From Paguma larvata (Eukaryota; Chordata; Mammalia; Carnivora; Viverridae): a stretch of DNA of 64,000 nucleotides. Within the stretch, counting starts at the first letter, position 1, and every line of letters begins with the position of its first letter. A program made the position numbers and the translations under genes. Below, one piece after another: positions 1 through 10,737 of the stretch. Under the pieces are notes generated by a model. That model was given only the letters and a program-made list of their open reading frames with translations. It had not been told where the DNA came from and did no database searches. The stretch lies in contig CM057832.1 of assembly GCA_030068075.1 (NCBI GenBank), positions 74,553,502 to 74,617,501 on the forward strand, written 5' to 3'.

Positions 1-134
1 GGGGCATTGTCGACTGTGGTTGCTATGAGCTTCGTGAAAATTTTTGATTCAACACTATTATCTAACGTGATCAATGAGATGTCCATTAGAACTAGCTGCA
101 AATGACTTTTCATGGTTTCCAGTAAAGATTTGCC

Positions 135-358
135 GAGGGATGTCTGGGTGGCTCAGTTGGTTAAGAATCCAACTTTGGCTCAGGTCATGATCTTGCTGTA
201 CATGAGTTTGAGCCCCACAACTGGCTTTGTATTGATAGCTCAGAGCCTGGAGCCTGATTCGGATTCTGTGTCTCCCTTGCTCTCTGCCCCTCTCCCACTC
301 ATCCTCTGTCTGTCTTCTCTCTCAAAAATAAATAAACATTAAAAATTTTTTTTAAAAA
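135..358 (+). mobile_element. CAN-SINE (felid tRNA-derived SINE), full length
   Basis: The tRNA-like head (gtctgggtggctcagttgg) is followed by the body, a CT-rich segment and an A-rich tail with aataaa. A 12-bp target duplication, taaagatttgcc, lies at 123-134 and 359-370. Such SINEs are Pol III transcribed and mobilised by L1. Reading frames through it are not genes. Confidence 0.95.
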
Positions 359-414
359 TAAAGATTTGCCACCATTGAGGACAATGACATGGACAAATTA
401 AGGCAAATCAATTC

Positions 415-540
415 ATCTTATCAGTCCTGGTTTCCTCATCTGAAAAATGATGAGGAATTAGACAGGTGACCTCTAGATCCGCTTTCAGAATGACTTTCTG
501 AGATTCTGTATTCTCCAGTGCTAATCCAATACTTTAGATC
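415..540 (+). repeat. MIR-type ancient SINE fragment
   Basis: The stretch tttcctcatctgaaaaatga followed by a gacctctagatcc block matches the conserved 3' half of MIR/MIR3-type repeats. It is heavily diverged and the ends are soft. Confidence 0.5.
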
Positions 541-837
541 CTACAACTAGAAAATTTAGGATTCATAATTTTAAAATCGCGATTCTTTTGATTTTAATAA
601 AAAAATATAGATTACCAAAATCCCACATTGATATCAGCACACACATACACACATATCCACATACATATGATGTGGTATATGTGTATGTATAAAATACGTG
701 ATCACATGTTTATATTAAAAATATACAGGAAATAGAAAAATCTACCAGTCAAAACCTAAGTTAACTCAGTTAATTTATGGTACTTCCTTGCTGGCTTCTC
801 TAAAACCAAGACCTCTATCAGGTAAGGAAGTAGGGGA

Positions 838-958
838 GGAAATTAACATGTATTAAAAGCTTACCAAGAGTCAGGCAATGGATAACAACTTGTTTGTAAA
901 TCACGATGGCCTACAAAGCCTCATGGAGTCATAAAATCTACTAATTACCCCACAAACA
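838..958 (-). repeat. MIR fragment, antisense
   Basis: An antisense MIR core is visible: acatgtattaaaagcttacc, then a gtcaggcaatg block and a cctcatggagt block. It is cut off by the SINE pair that starts near 970. Confidence 0.6.
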
Positions 959-969
959 AGACAAAAAAA

Positions 970-1157
970 TTTTAAGATTATTTATTTATTTTGAGAAAAG
1001 GAGAGTAAGCAGGGGAAGGGCAGAGACAGAGAGAGAGAGAATCTCAGGAAGTTAGCACAAAGTCCAACATGGGACTCCAACTCACAAACCGTAAGATCAT
1101 GACCTGAGCCGAAATCAAGAGTCAGACACTTGACCAACCGAGCCACCCAGGCAACCC
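970..1157 (-). mobile_element. CAN-SINE, antisense
   Basis: A T-rich end and GA-rich segment lead to the antisense tRNA-like head ending gagccacccaggcaaccc. No clean target duplication was found. A second, less diverged SINE follows after about 10 bases. Confidence 0.9.
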
Positions 1158-1169
1158 AAAACGACAATT

Positions 1170-1383
1170 TTTTTTTAATTTTTTTTTTAATGTTTTTATT
1201 TATTTTTGAGACAGAACATGAGCAGGGGAGGGGCAGAGAGAGAGGGAGACACAGAATGTGAAGCTGGCTCCAGGCTCTGAGCTGTTAGCACAGAGCCCGA
1301 CGCGGGGCTCGAACTCACAGACCGCCAGATCATGACCTGAGCCGAAGTCGGACGCTCAACCGACTGAGCCACCCAGGCGCCCC
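1170..1383 (-). mobile_element. CAN-SINE, antisense, young-looking
   Basis: Complete antisense SINE from oligo-T and a tttatttatttttgag segment to the head end gccacccaggcgcccc. Several CpGs survive in the head (cccgacgcggggctcgaac), which suggests recent insertion. Flanks (about 1157-1171 and 1385-1400) are similar but not an exact duplication. Confidence 0.94.
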
Positions 1384-2488
1384 TAAAGCAACGATTTTTA
1401 AAGCAACTTTTAAACACCACCTAGCTATTACCAACCCACTGTCCACTCTATTCCACTTAATTTTCCCTTTCGCTCACTCTGACTTTCAACACCTCAGCAG
1501 ATATACCTAAGTCCCAGAGTTTTGTAAGTATCAAGTATCAGGAAACACGGCCTTCACTCTGCTATGTGACCCCCCTAACATGCTTTATCTGAAGAGGTGT
1601 AAGTGCATACAAATACATGTGTTCTTTATAAATGCTAAGCTATTTTGTTCCAAATATTTCTTTGCCTATTTGCGCTGAATGAGCAAATATATGAGCACAG
1701 ATATGTCCACTAACCAAGTCTGTAGTACTCTGTGCTCCCCTGTTACTCCAGCTCAAGGCAGTATGTTTTGAACATAAAATCTTCGATACTTGAGATAAGT
1801 ATTAAATTTATCTGAGAGGTTTCAATTTTAAACCGAATCAGCGTTTCATTTCTCACTTGCTGGATTTTTCTAACTGTTTACCGATGAAAAGAACGCTGTG
1901 TGCACTGAACCATTCAATCCATTTTGGTCGGAAGCATGATATTTTCCTTTCTCACAAAAGTGCCTGTAAATCCCAGGGCAGCCCCATGCTGCTTTTTCTT
2001 TAATGTAAATTACCTCTGTGGACCGCTACTTATAGAGTTCAGTCAATAGATAAATTTCCTATGTCCCCTCTAGTCTTTCTGAGGGTAATTTCTCCAATCT
2101 AGCAAAACCAGCTAGCTATAAACCAGATTTCTATGTTTAAAACAAAACAAAACATACCAACAATCTGATTTACACGGAAAACAATGGAACTCCTAGGGAA
2201 TTATAGGCAGCTGAACTGATGACTCTAGGGGGAAGCAGTTGTTGGTATAATGTTGCATACGTCCAGTTTGTTCATATCTCTGAATTCCTGTTTGCGGTGG
2301 TAAGGGTGGAACAAAGGGAAAAAAGATGGAGAAATAATGAGTCGCTCTAAGAACTGCATGCCTGCAGATCCAAAGAAGGGAAAGACGTCAATGAGTCTAA
2401 CAAGACACAAGTAAACAAATACTTATCTGAGAGTTGAGGAAATATGCAAAAATAAATACAAAAACGCTCATGGAATCATCATAAATTC
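1384..2488. other. Unique intergenic sequence
   Basis: AT-rich sequence with no recognisable repeat or credible gene. The only sizeable open frame is the 61-codon minus-strand frame at 2225-2410, which matches nothing I recognise. Confidence 0.5.
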
Positions 2489-2502
2489 ATATAATCCTGG
2501 TG

Positions 2503-2689
2503 GGGGCGCTTAGGTGGCTCAGTCAGTTCAGAGTTGGACTCTTGATTTCCGCCCAGGTCATGATCCTGGCATCGTGAGTTCAAGCCCCGTGTCACACTCA
2601 GTGTGGAGCCTATTTGGGATTCTCTGCCCCTGCCCCTGACTCATGCTTGTTCTCTCTCTAAAATAAAAAAGAAAAAGAAGTAAAAAGAA
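2503..2689 (+). mobile_element. CAN-SINE
   Basis: The head gcgcttaggtggctcagtca leads to a short CT segment and an A-rich tail. A 14-bp target duplication, atataatcctggtg, flanks it at 2489-2502 and 2690-2703. Confidence 0.95.
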
Positions 2690-2703
2690 ATATAATCCTG
2701 GTG

Positions 2704-3309
2704 ACAGCTAACACTAGCTGTCTGCGGGACTAAGATATCTGCTTGCCCTCTCTGTGTCTCAGAAATTCTTAGGAACATGGTATCCATGATACAACTGAGA
2801 CTATTTAGAAGTGTATCTAGCTCATCATTCACAATTATGATCCTCATTTCTGCTTAAGGAGATATTTTGATTTTTTTCTAATGTACTTGCCTTCTCAGAA
2901 ATCTCTTTTCGATGTCTGTATCTTAACAAAGTGAATGAAAGCACAGCAAAAAGAATAAACATGGATTAAAAGCCACAAACGAGATTTTGCTAGCAATTTT
3001 TGTTTGCAATCTACAATAGCTCTTTAAATCAAAATGTAATTTCCTATCCCCCCAATAAAAGGAAAAGTTAAAAAAAGATACCCTTGGAACACCCCCAAGA
3101 TAGGGCATAGACAGGCTCTCCCTCTGTTCCAGTTAACTTTCCTTCCTAATGCATAACATTAATCTGAAGAACTAAGCTGGGGGCAATAGATATACCCATT
3201 TTTGGCTCTGAGAAAATGTGTGAAACTACCCCCAAAAAATTTAGGATTCACAGAAGCCATAAAAAAAAAAAAGTGAAGTAGTGACAGAAAAAGAAACTGA
3301 GACAGATGT
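2704..3309. other. Unique sequence between a SINE and an LTR
   Basis: No repeat family or coding signal was recognised. Short minus-strand frames here have no conserved features. Confidence 0.45.
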
Positions 3310-3675
3310 TGTTATGGGTTGAACTGTGTCTCTCCTCACCCTCAAATTCATGTGTTGAAGCCTTAACCCCAAATATGAAATGGGACCTATTTGAAATAGG
3401 GCCTTATGGAGGAAATTGAGGTTACAGGAAGTCAAAAGGGTCTGGCTCTAATCCAGTAAGACTTGTGTCCAGTAAGACAAAAGATACCAGTGACACGGTG
3501 GCACAGAGGAGAGGCTATGTGGACACAGCAAGAAGATGGCTGTCCACAAAGCCAAGGAAACAAACTCTGCAAGCATTTTGATCCTGGGCTTTCCAGCCTC
3601 AAACTGTGAGAAAATAAGTTGTTGCTGAAACCAGTCTGTTGCATTTTGTTATCATAGCCTTAGCAGGCTAATACA
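3310..3675 (+). mobile_element. Solo LTR, MLT1/MaLR type
   Basis: It opens tgttatgggttgaa and contains ttcatgtgttgaagcctta and agcctcaaactgtgagaaa. It closes near ggctaataca, as in ERVL-MaLR (MLT1-like) LTRs. The flanking 5-mers gatgt (3305-3309) and gatgg (3676-3680) are a 4-of-5 target duplication. No internal retroviral sequence is present. The 70-codon minus-strand frame inside it is a shadow. Confidence 0.88.
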
Positions 3676-3680
3676 GATGG

Positions 3681-3703
3681 AGACCAAAAAAAAAAAAAAA
3701 AAA
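3681..3703 (+). repeat. A-rich tract after the LTR
   Basis: A run of about 20 A residues, likely polymorphic in length, immediately downstream of the MLT1-type LTR. Confidence 0.7.
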
Positions 3704-3769
3704 AAGAATAAATAAGAACAAAGAGAAGGGGGAAACAGAGTGTATTTTTTTAAAGGACTGACTATGTTA

Positions 3770-4000
3770 GGTAGACCTAGGTGGCTCAGTCAGTTAAGTA
3801 CCCAGTTCTTAATTTCAGCTCAGGTCATGATCGCATGGTTTGTGGGATGGAGCCCCATGTCCAGATTCCATACTGACAGCACAGAGCCTGCTTGGGATTC
3901 TCTCCCTCCCTCTCTCTCTGTCCTGCCCCTGCTCGTGTTCTCTCTCTCTCACTCTCTCTCTCAATAAATAAATAAATAAATAACCTTAAAAAATTTAATC
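3770..4000 (+). mobile_element. CAN-SINE
   Basis: The head ctaggtggctcagtcagtta, a CT-rich segment and an (AATA)n tail are present. The target duplication is actatgtta at 3761-3769 and 4001-4009. Confidence 0.93.
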
Positions 4001-4009
4001 ACTATGTTA

Positions 4010-5145
4010 CAGTAACTAGGAATGGATATAAATTGAAGATAGATTTTTGACCCCACTCTGAAAAATTTGGCTTCTAATAGAAGATAGATCAGAAAGCCCG
4101 AGGATCCGAAGACTTTCATTGTTCCCATGCCTGTAACGGAAAAAAAAAAACTAATAACTTCTTACTCCTAAATGCACGGTGAGTTGCAAGGACAGAATGT
4201 TCCAGTGGGGACCATTCTGCTTTCACTCTCTTTCCTCTGTTGAAACTACTGCTGCAGGTTGGAAAGTCTTGGCAGCTCGCGCTCGTAGAAATGACCTCAA
4301 GCTTGTCAATTCATTTCTTTAAATCACTGAACACCTACTGGGAGGTAATAGAACCTGACAAACTGATGGACCCTAATAAAGCCCGAATCTAGAAATAAAA
4401 CTGATTTAATTATCGGTCAAGTGTGTATGGTTAAGATGAGATATGTTCAGCCTATCCTGTAGGATTTCGGGGGTGTGTCAGAAGGCATCTTCTCAGAGAA
4501 AGTGTTACCAGTTTGGGTTTAATACTCAGTACGATTGTAATATTCTTGCTTAGAACTCTATATACATTTTCTGTGCTATGGGGCCATGACCTACTTAACT
4601 TTACCCTCTCCTCCTAAGGTCTCAATACCTCGCTTAGTAACAGCAGTTTTCCTCGCTTTTTTACTCAAATTTTACTCAATTAAATTTTGTGAAATGAGAC
4701 CATGTACCAATCAATCAATCAATCACGTTTAATGAGAACATCTTTGTGACAGTGTGTGCACCTGAACCTTCCCTTCCTTCCAGCCAAAGGGGAGTTCTTT
4801 GGCAGTTCCAGGGTCATGTGTTTAGCAAGCACACTAATCAAAGACACATTTGCATGTGACTCATGCTTACAGGTGAGGATATTGTCTTTAACCCACCATT
4901 TAACATAGGTAGGATTTGTTTCCTGCCATTTATTTATGGAAGTTTAGATTATCCCCCTTTACTTCCTTTACTTTTAATGTGCAAATGCAGATTCCCATTT
5001 GAGATGTTTTCATATCTAATTATATAAACTTCTGATGATGTGTGGATTCCTGGGACCAAGGCTGCTATAGGTAGATGGATGTAGAGAGGACGCCACTCAC
5101 AAAATCATCTATGTGACATTTATGTGAAACACCCGGCTTTTTAAA
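4010..5145. other. Unique intergenic sequence with a paired octamer/AP-1 match
   Basis: No repeat family is recognised apart from a short (CAAT)n run at about 4706-4725. An octamer motif atttgcat (4848-4855) lies one base upstream of an AP-1 type tgactca (4857-4863). Single matches like these also occur by chance. Confidence 0.4.
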
Positions 5146-5160
5146 ATGTTAGTCACTATT

Positions 5161-5377
5161 GGGGTGCCTGGGTGGCTCAGTTGGTTAAGTGTCTGACTTT
5201 GACTCAAGTCATGATCTTGTGGTTCATGAGTTCCAGCCCCACATTAGGCTCTGTGCCGACAGCTCAGAGCCTGGAGCCTGCTTCAGAATCTGTGTGTGTG
5301 TCTCTCTCTCTGTCCCTCCCACATTCATGCTCTGTCTCTCTCTCAAAAATAAATAAAACATTAAAAATAATTTTTAT
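5161..5377 (+). mobile_element. CAN-SINE
   Basis: Head gtgcctgggtggctcagttg, CT-rich segment and tail aaaaataaataaaacatt. A perfect 15-bp target duplication, atgttagtcactatt, lies at 5146-5160 and 5378-5392. Confidence 0.96.
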
Positions 5378-5392
5378 ATGTTAGTCACTATT

Positions 5393-5657
5393 TCATGTTT
5401 TAATTAATCAAACTTCAAGATTTGTTTATATTCGTAACAAATGGTAGTATTTAATTTAATGGTAGTATTTATATTTGGGACAAATGGTAGTATTAAAAAT
5501 AGGACTCACTTTATTCTTCTGGAATGAATTAGTCTATTTTCAAATTGCTTTTTATTTTTGACAATTAACATAACTTTCCTAGATTTTTTTAGATTACGTG
5601 CACATACTGGGATAGTAAATGCGTATTTACTAAATGTGTATTAAATGTGCATTTACT
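5393..5657. other. AT-rich spacer with short imperfect direct repeats
   Basis: Contains repeated phrases around acaaatggtagtattta (about 5437-5500) and aatgtgtattaaatgtg (about 5634-5670). These look like local slippage or duplication. No gene is visible. Confidence 0.5.
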
Positions 5658-5741
5658 AAATGTGTATTAAAATGACTTTTCTGCTACCCTATGATCTAGT
5701 AATCTTACTAGTGGATATTTACCCAAAAAGTACAAAACCAC
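5658..5741 (+). mobile_element. Old L1 ORF2 fragment
   Basis: Sequence around ctaccctatgatctagtaat and ggatatttacccaaaaagta resembles the region of L1 ORF2 that normally lies near the end of the frame, in sense orientation. It sits upstream of an inverted L1 piece, so it is either part of a rearranged copy or an older L1 used as target. Confidence 0.65.
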
Positions 5742-5838
5742 TTTTGTTTCCCTTGCCTTTGGTGACGTGTCTGATAAGAAGTTGCCCTAGCCAAGGTCAA
5801 AGAGGTTTCTGCCTGTATTCTCCTCTAGGATTTCAATT
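5742..5838 (-). mobile_element. Inverted 5' segment of an L1 insertion
   Basis: Read on the minus strand this matches the L1 ORF2 part that precedes the adjoining sense segment (ctagaggagaatacaggcag and an acctctttgaccttgg block). Orientation switches at about 5839. This fits the known 5'-inversion outcome of L1 target-primed reverse transcription (twin priming). Confidence 0.8.
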
Positions 5839-6903
5839 GTTTGGGACCTTATCAAGATAAAAAGCTTCTGCACAGAGAAGGAAACAATCAACAAAACTAA
5901 AAGGCAGCCTACAGAATGGGAGATATTTGCAAACAACATATCTGATAAAGGGTTAATATACAAAAATCTATAAAGAATTTATCAAACTCAACACCCAAAA
6001 CACAAATAACCCAGACAAGAAATGGACAGAAACATGGACACTTTTCCAAAGAAGACATCCAGATGGCTAACAGACTTGTGAAAAGATGCCCAATATCACT
6101 CATCATCAGGAAAATACATATCAGAGCCACGATAGATACCACCTCATGCTTGTCAGAATGACTACAATTAACAACACAAAAAACAACAGGTGTTGGTGAG
6201 GATGTGGAGAAAGAGAACCCTCTTGCACTGTTGGTGGGAATGCAAACTGGTGCGGCCATTCTGGAAAATGGAACAAAGTTTCCTCAAAAACTAAAAATAC
6301 TCTATGACCCAGCATTTGCACTATTAGGCATTTATCCAAAGTGTATAGAAATACAAATTTGAAGAGGTACTTATACCTCAACTTTTACAGCGGAATTATC
6401 AACAATAGCCAAACTATGGAGAGAGTACAAAAGTCCACTGACTGATGAATGGTTAAAGAAGGTATGGTATATATACACAATGGAATATTACTCAGCCATT
6501 AAAAGAATGAAATCTTGCCATTTGCAATGATATGGCATACTTTTCCAAAGAAGATATAGAGCTAGAGTGTATTATACTAAGTGAAATAAGTCAATCAGAG
6601 AAAGACAAATGCCATATGATTTCACTCATATGTGAAATTTAAGAAACAAAACAAACAAGCAAAAGAGGAAGAGAGATAGAGAGAGAAACCATGAAATAAG
6701 ACTCTTAACTATAGAGAACAAACTTGTGGTTCCCAGAGGGGAGGTGGGTGGGGGAAAGGGTGAAATAGGTAATGGGGATTAAGAGTACACTTATCATGAT
6801 GAGCACTGAGCAATGCCTAGAACACTATATGGTACACCAAAAACTAATCTAACATTGCATGTTAACTATACTGGAATTAAAATTAAAAACTTAATAAAAA
6901 AGT
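5839..6903 (+). mobile_element. L1 3' end (late ORF2, 3' UTR, A-rich tail)
   Basis: Sense L1 carrying gataaaaagcttctgcacag, tgcaaactggtgcggccatt, atggaatattactcagccat and a 3' UTR ending in ttaataaaaa. Frames are broken and it cannot encode a working protein. The 116-codon minus-strand frame at 5909-6259 is antisense to it. A short aaaaagta at 5725-5732 and after the tail is only a weak target-duplication candidate. Confidence 0.92.
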
Positions 6904-7059
6904 AATAAATTTTCTGGTTTCTTACATTACACGCATACACTTTATAATGAATAAGTAATTAAATTGAAAAAAGGTCTAGTACAGAATGTAAAAATTTTCT
7001 GAAATGCTACGATTTAAGTTCCCACTCCCAGACACACTGCCCAATATCCTACCAATGAC

Positions 7060-7446
7060 ATCAACAGTCTATATATTTTCCATACATTTTCCCCAGCTCA
7101 TAAAATCATTAAATAATACAATGGTAATGAGTGGCATTCTTGTTGTCGTCTCATGAAAATGGGGTCATATTATGTCCACTTCCCTCCCCTTATTTTTTTT
7201 TAAATTAATGATACATCCTAAAAATCCCTTCAAATTGACTGTTAAAGATCTCATTCTTTTTAGTGGCTATAGAGTAGTATTTCCTGGTATGGATCAGCAA
7301 ATTTTATTTCTTCTTCTACTAATGGATTTCTTTTTTTTCCAACTTTCTTGACCATTGCAAACAATGCGACACTCAATAATATGTTCATGTAGCCTTACAT
7401 ATATTGGTGTTTTATCCCCAAGATTGGTAGTGCTAAATATGTGTGT
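7060..7446 (-). mobile_element. Old L1 remnant, antisense (part 1)
   Basis: Resembles antisense old-L1 3' sequence: ttgaccattgcaaacaatgc, then ttcatgtag and a ttggtgttttatccccaag block. Diverged. It is interrupted by the SINE that follows. Confidence 0.55.
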
Positions 7447-7651
7447 GGGTTTTTTTAATTTTTTTTAACGTTTATTTATTTTTAAGACAGAGACAGAGCA
7501 TGAGTGGGGGAGGGGCAGAGAGAGAGGGAGACACAGAATCTGAAGCAGGCTCCAGGCTCTTAGCCGACAGCACAGAGCCCGGCGCAGGGGCTGTGAGAAC
7601 ATGACCTGAGCTGAAGTTGGACACTTAACCGACTAAGCCACCCAGGCGCCC
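7447..7651 (-). mobile_element. CAN-SINE inside old L1
   Basis: Oligo-T, GA-rich segment, then head ending gccacccaggcgcccc. A target duplication taaatatgtgtg lies at 7434-7445 and 7653-7664. A small internal deletion has removed part of the body before the gtgagaacatgacctg segment. Confidence 0.95.
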
Positions 7652-7664
7652 CTAAATATGTGTG

Positions 7665-8200
7665 TTTTTAATTGCAATAGACATTGTTACGAATCTAGTT
7701 CTCAAGTATATGAGGATCTATATCTATGGTCTCTGTTTTAATGACTTATTTTTCCATATCTATGCCATTACCACAATGTTTTGATTTCATGAATTTATAG
7801 GATATGTCTATATTTGATTTTTAATCAAATATTCAGAAACTTAATGAGATAAGTATTACCATTCTTTTTCATACTTTTCTTGACTAGTCTAACATTTTTA
7901 ATCTCCCAAATAATTTTTAATTGAATTATTTATTTCAATTAATTATCCTAATTAAATTTCATCTAATTCATTTATTTGACAAAAATATTTAAGAACTATT
8001 AAGCCATCTATCTAAGCAAGAACATGGAATTTATTTCCTAGTGACCAGATATTGTCTGTGTCCTTCAATAAGATTTTATAGCTTTCTATAGTTTTCCTGC
8101 TAAGTTTTTATTTAAGTATCATATAGTTTTTGACAAACCTTTTATATTTAGAAATAGCATCTGTTTTCTATCAAGCTAGGTCATCATAATTATAAACTTC
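7665..8200 (-). mobile_element. Old L1 remnant, antisense (part 2)
   Basis: AT-rich sequence with antisense old-L1 ORF2 phrasing: agcaagaacatggaatttat, and ttcaataagattttatagct. It continues the remnant split by the SINE. Confidence 0.5.
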
Positions 8201-8253
8201 CAAGAATCATCAGTTTCCTGTGCAAGTAAAATTTTCCCCAAAGCTGGGCTGCC

Positions 8254-8800
8254 AATTATTCTGGTTATCAATTACCGAGTAGCAAATTATCTCAAAATGT
8301 AGTAGCTTAAAACAAGTCCCATTCTATCTTATCTCATGATTTTCTGGGTCAGAAATTCTAGAAGGGCTCAGTTGACCAGTTCTTCTATGCTAGTCGTGTC
8401 CATTAGCATCAGGCAGTGATAGTCACCTGAAAACTGGACTGATTGCAAGGGTCAGTGAAGATTTCATTCACGAGCCTATTATTTTGACAAGGACAGCCAT
8501 GAGGATGGGCTCAGCTGGGCTTTCTCACTCTCCCTGTATCTGCAGAGCCTCTCTATGTGATCCATCTAGAAAGGTAGCTGAACTTCTTACATGATGGTTC
8601 AAGTCTGCAGGAGACCAGGATGGAAGACTCTAGTCCTCTTATGTAGGCCCCAAATTAGCATCATTTCACATCTGTGACATTCCACTGGCCAAGGAGTTGC
8701 AGTCCAGTTTCACAGAGAAGGGAAACAAACCCTACTTCTCAATGGAAAAGTTGTCAAAGAAGTTCTGGCCACATCAACCCTTTATTTACCCAAATAAATA
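8254..8800 (+). repeat. Ancient mammalian dispersed repeat, family not named
   Basis: Begins near tatcaattaccgagtagcaa and atctcaaaatgtagtagctt, passes gggctcagctgggctttctc, and ends near tcaaagaagttctggccaca. I recognise this order of blocks from a common old mammalian repeat but cannot assign the family. Confidence 0.6.
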
Positions 8801-9740
8801 AATAAAAACCAAAAGCAGAAACTCCCATTTATTATCATTATAATTTCCTAAAAAAATATATATTTTTAACAGGCATACATAAAAGATAAAAGAAGTAGTC
8901 TCAGAAAAAAAATGTATTTTAAATTGAAGAACTTAGATTTAGGGAAAACACACTGTATTGTTCTTATTATTTACATTTTTCATAGTTTGGGGAAACCTGT
9001 CCTGTTTGAGGAATGACTAAGAGATCTAGTATCATCAGTCCTGCTTCGAGAGTATTCTGGTGAGGTGAGAAAGACATGCTTAGATTTCAGATGTCAAATC
9101 TCCTGGTCCCAAATTTCTCCTGTAATCTCAAATCTCTGATGAAACTTTTTCTAACCCATATAGAAATAAAACCAAAATAAGGTAGCCAATTCAGTCTCCT
9201 TCTCAGGTTGGTACGTTTGTGGTTCTTGTTATAATCTGAGGCTGTCCTGACTGCCAATACCATGTGCTAACTCGGTGCAAAATAAGAACTCAGCACAGGA
9301 CAAAATCTTACTTGTGGATCTGTCTTAATAGTTGTGTCTAGAAGAAGACATTTATAGAGTCTACCACTGCTGCCTCCCATTTTTACCTACTGGGCCTGGA
9401 GCAAGGATGTTAATTTCTGACAGAACAAATGCAAATTATACAGAAAAAAACCGCAGATAATCACTGGAGTGTCCCTCGAGTGAGTAATATTATGGCGGCT
9501 CTGACTACATGAACATAGGCTCAAAACCACTAAAAATATGGATACACTACCCTACCACTAATGCACAGTATAGAGAAATAAATACATCTAAAAACAATTC
9601 TAGGGACAGTTATGGTTTTAGTAAGGGATATTTGGATGACGGCCTCACATGTTCTGCTGGTCATAAGTAAAAGAAAACCCATTTTAATTTAGCTTATAGT
9701 AAAAAAGAATTTATCAGCTGACCTAATTGATAATTTGAGA
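8801..9740. other. Unique AT-rich sequence
   Basis: No confident repeat or gene was recognised in this segment. Confidence 0.4.
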
Positions 9741-9947
9741 AATAGTTTGGTGTATCAATTAGGGCACTTTTGCTACATGAAATAAAAATCCCAACTGAAC
9801 TGACCCAACACCACCACCAAAAAACAAAACAAAAAATCAAAAACAAAAACAAAACCATATCACTTTACATAGCATAAATTTCAAGATAGGGTATCTCTAG
9901 AGTAGACTAATGCAGTAGGTCCATTCTGTCATCAAAAATAGTGGTTC
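9741..9947 (+). repeat. Ancient dispersed repeat, 5' part
   Basis: Starts near tatcaattagggcacttttg with tcccaactgaactgacccaa and an A-rich stretch. It continues beyond the SINE at 9948. The same family type appears at about 30.6, 41.1 and 58.0 kb. Family unnamed. Confidence 0.5.
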
Positions 9948-10160
9948 TGGGGCACCTGGGTGACTCATTCTGTTGAGCAACCAACTCTTGGTTTCAGCTC
10001 AGGTCATGATCTCATGGTTTCAGGAGTTCAAGCCCTGTGTCGGGCTCTACACTGGCAGTGCAGAGCCTGCTTGGTATTTTCTCTCTCTCCCTCTTTCTCT
10101 CTCCCTCTCCCCAACTTGCACTGTCTCTGTCTTTCTCAAAGTAAATAAACTGAAAATTTT
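9948..10160 (+). mobile_element. CAN-SINE inside an ancient repeat
   Basis: Head ggggcacctgggtgactcat, CT-rich segment and short A-rich tail. A 16-bp target duplication, tcaaaaatagtggttc, lies at 9932-9947 and 10161-10176. Confidence 0.96.
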
Positions 10161-10570
10161 TCAAAAATAGTGGTTCCCTTTCTTTTTGTTTCCACCATGT
10201 AATCTTCAGCATGTCAAAATTTTTCTCTGCTGACTCCTTTTGTGGTCCCAAAATGGCAACCACAATATCCAGCAGTTATGTGTAGACATAGCAAGACAGC
10301 TGATGAATGGTGACCATCTTGTGTCTCTTTGGAAGAATGAAAAACCTTTCCCAAAACTCCCCAGTACACATCCCCTCCTCTTCCATGGAAACACTGAATA
10401 CTGTGCCCATCATATATCAATAATCGGACAAGGAGAATAGGATACCAAGATAGGCACTGAGTGTTTAGGATTTATTCCTGAGCTGTAGTTAGGAATCCTA
10501 AAGGAGTGGATGTCTAATTAAACTAGAATTCATTTAGCAAGAAAAAAGGGATAAATTGGTGTTTAAGGAT
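10161..10570 (+). repeat. Ancient dispersed repeat, 3' part
   Basis: Continues after the SINE with caccatgtaatcttcagcat, a caaaatggcaacc block and a later taagaaccatca-poor decayed end. Several overlapping 60-80 codon frames here are not coding. Confidence 0.45.
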
Positions 10571-10737
10571 CCAAAGATATTTTCTTTCTTCTCTACTTTC
10601 AAGGTGTAGGTTTATTTTCTAAAGCTTTCCTTGCATTCTCAAGATAGTGGTATATCTTCTAGGGCTATAAGTTTCCTCATTCACGTCCAATGATAAGAAA
10701 TAACATCTCTCACTATAGCTCTTTTGGAAGAATTTAT

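Noticed and set aside
649..684. Palindrome in CA/TG-rich sequence as a regulatory hairpin
   Set aside because: The arms match only with gaps and the segment is simple CA/TA-rich DNA.
4848..4863. Octamer plus AP-1 motif pair as an enhancer
   Set aside because: The motifs are exact, but isolated short matches are expected by chance and nothing around them supports function.
5909..6381. 116- and 86-codon minus-strand frames
   Set aside because: They are antisense to a sense L1 3' end.
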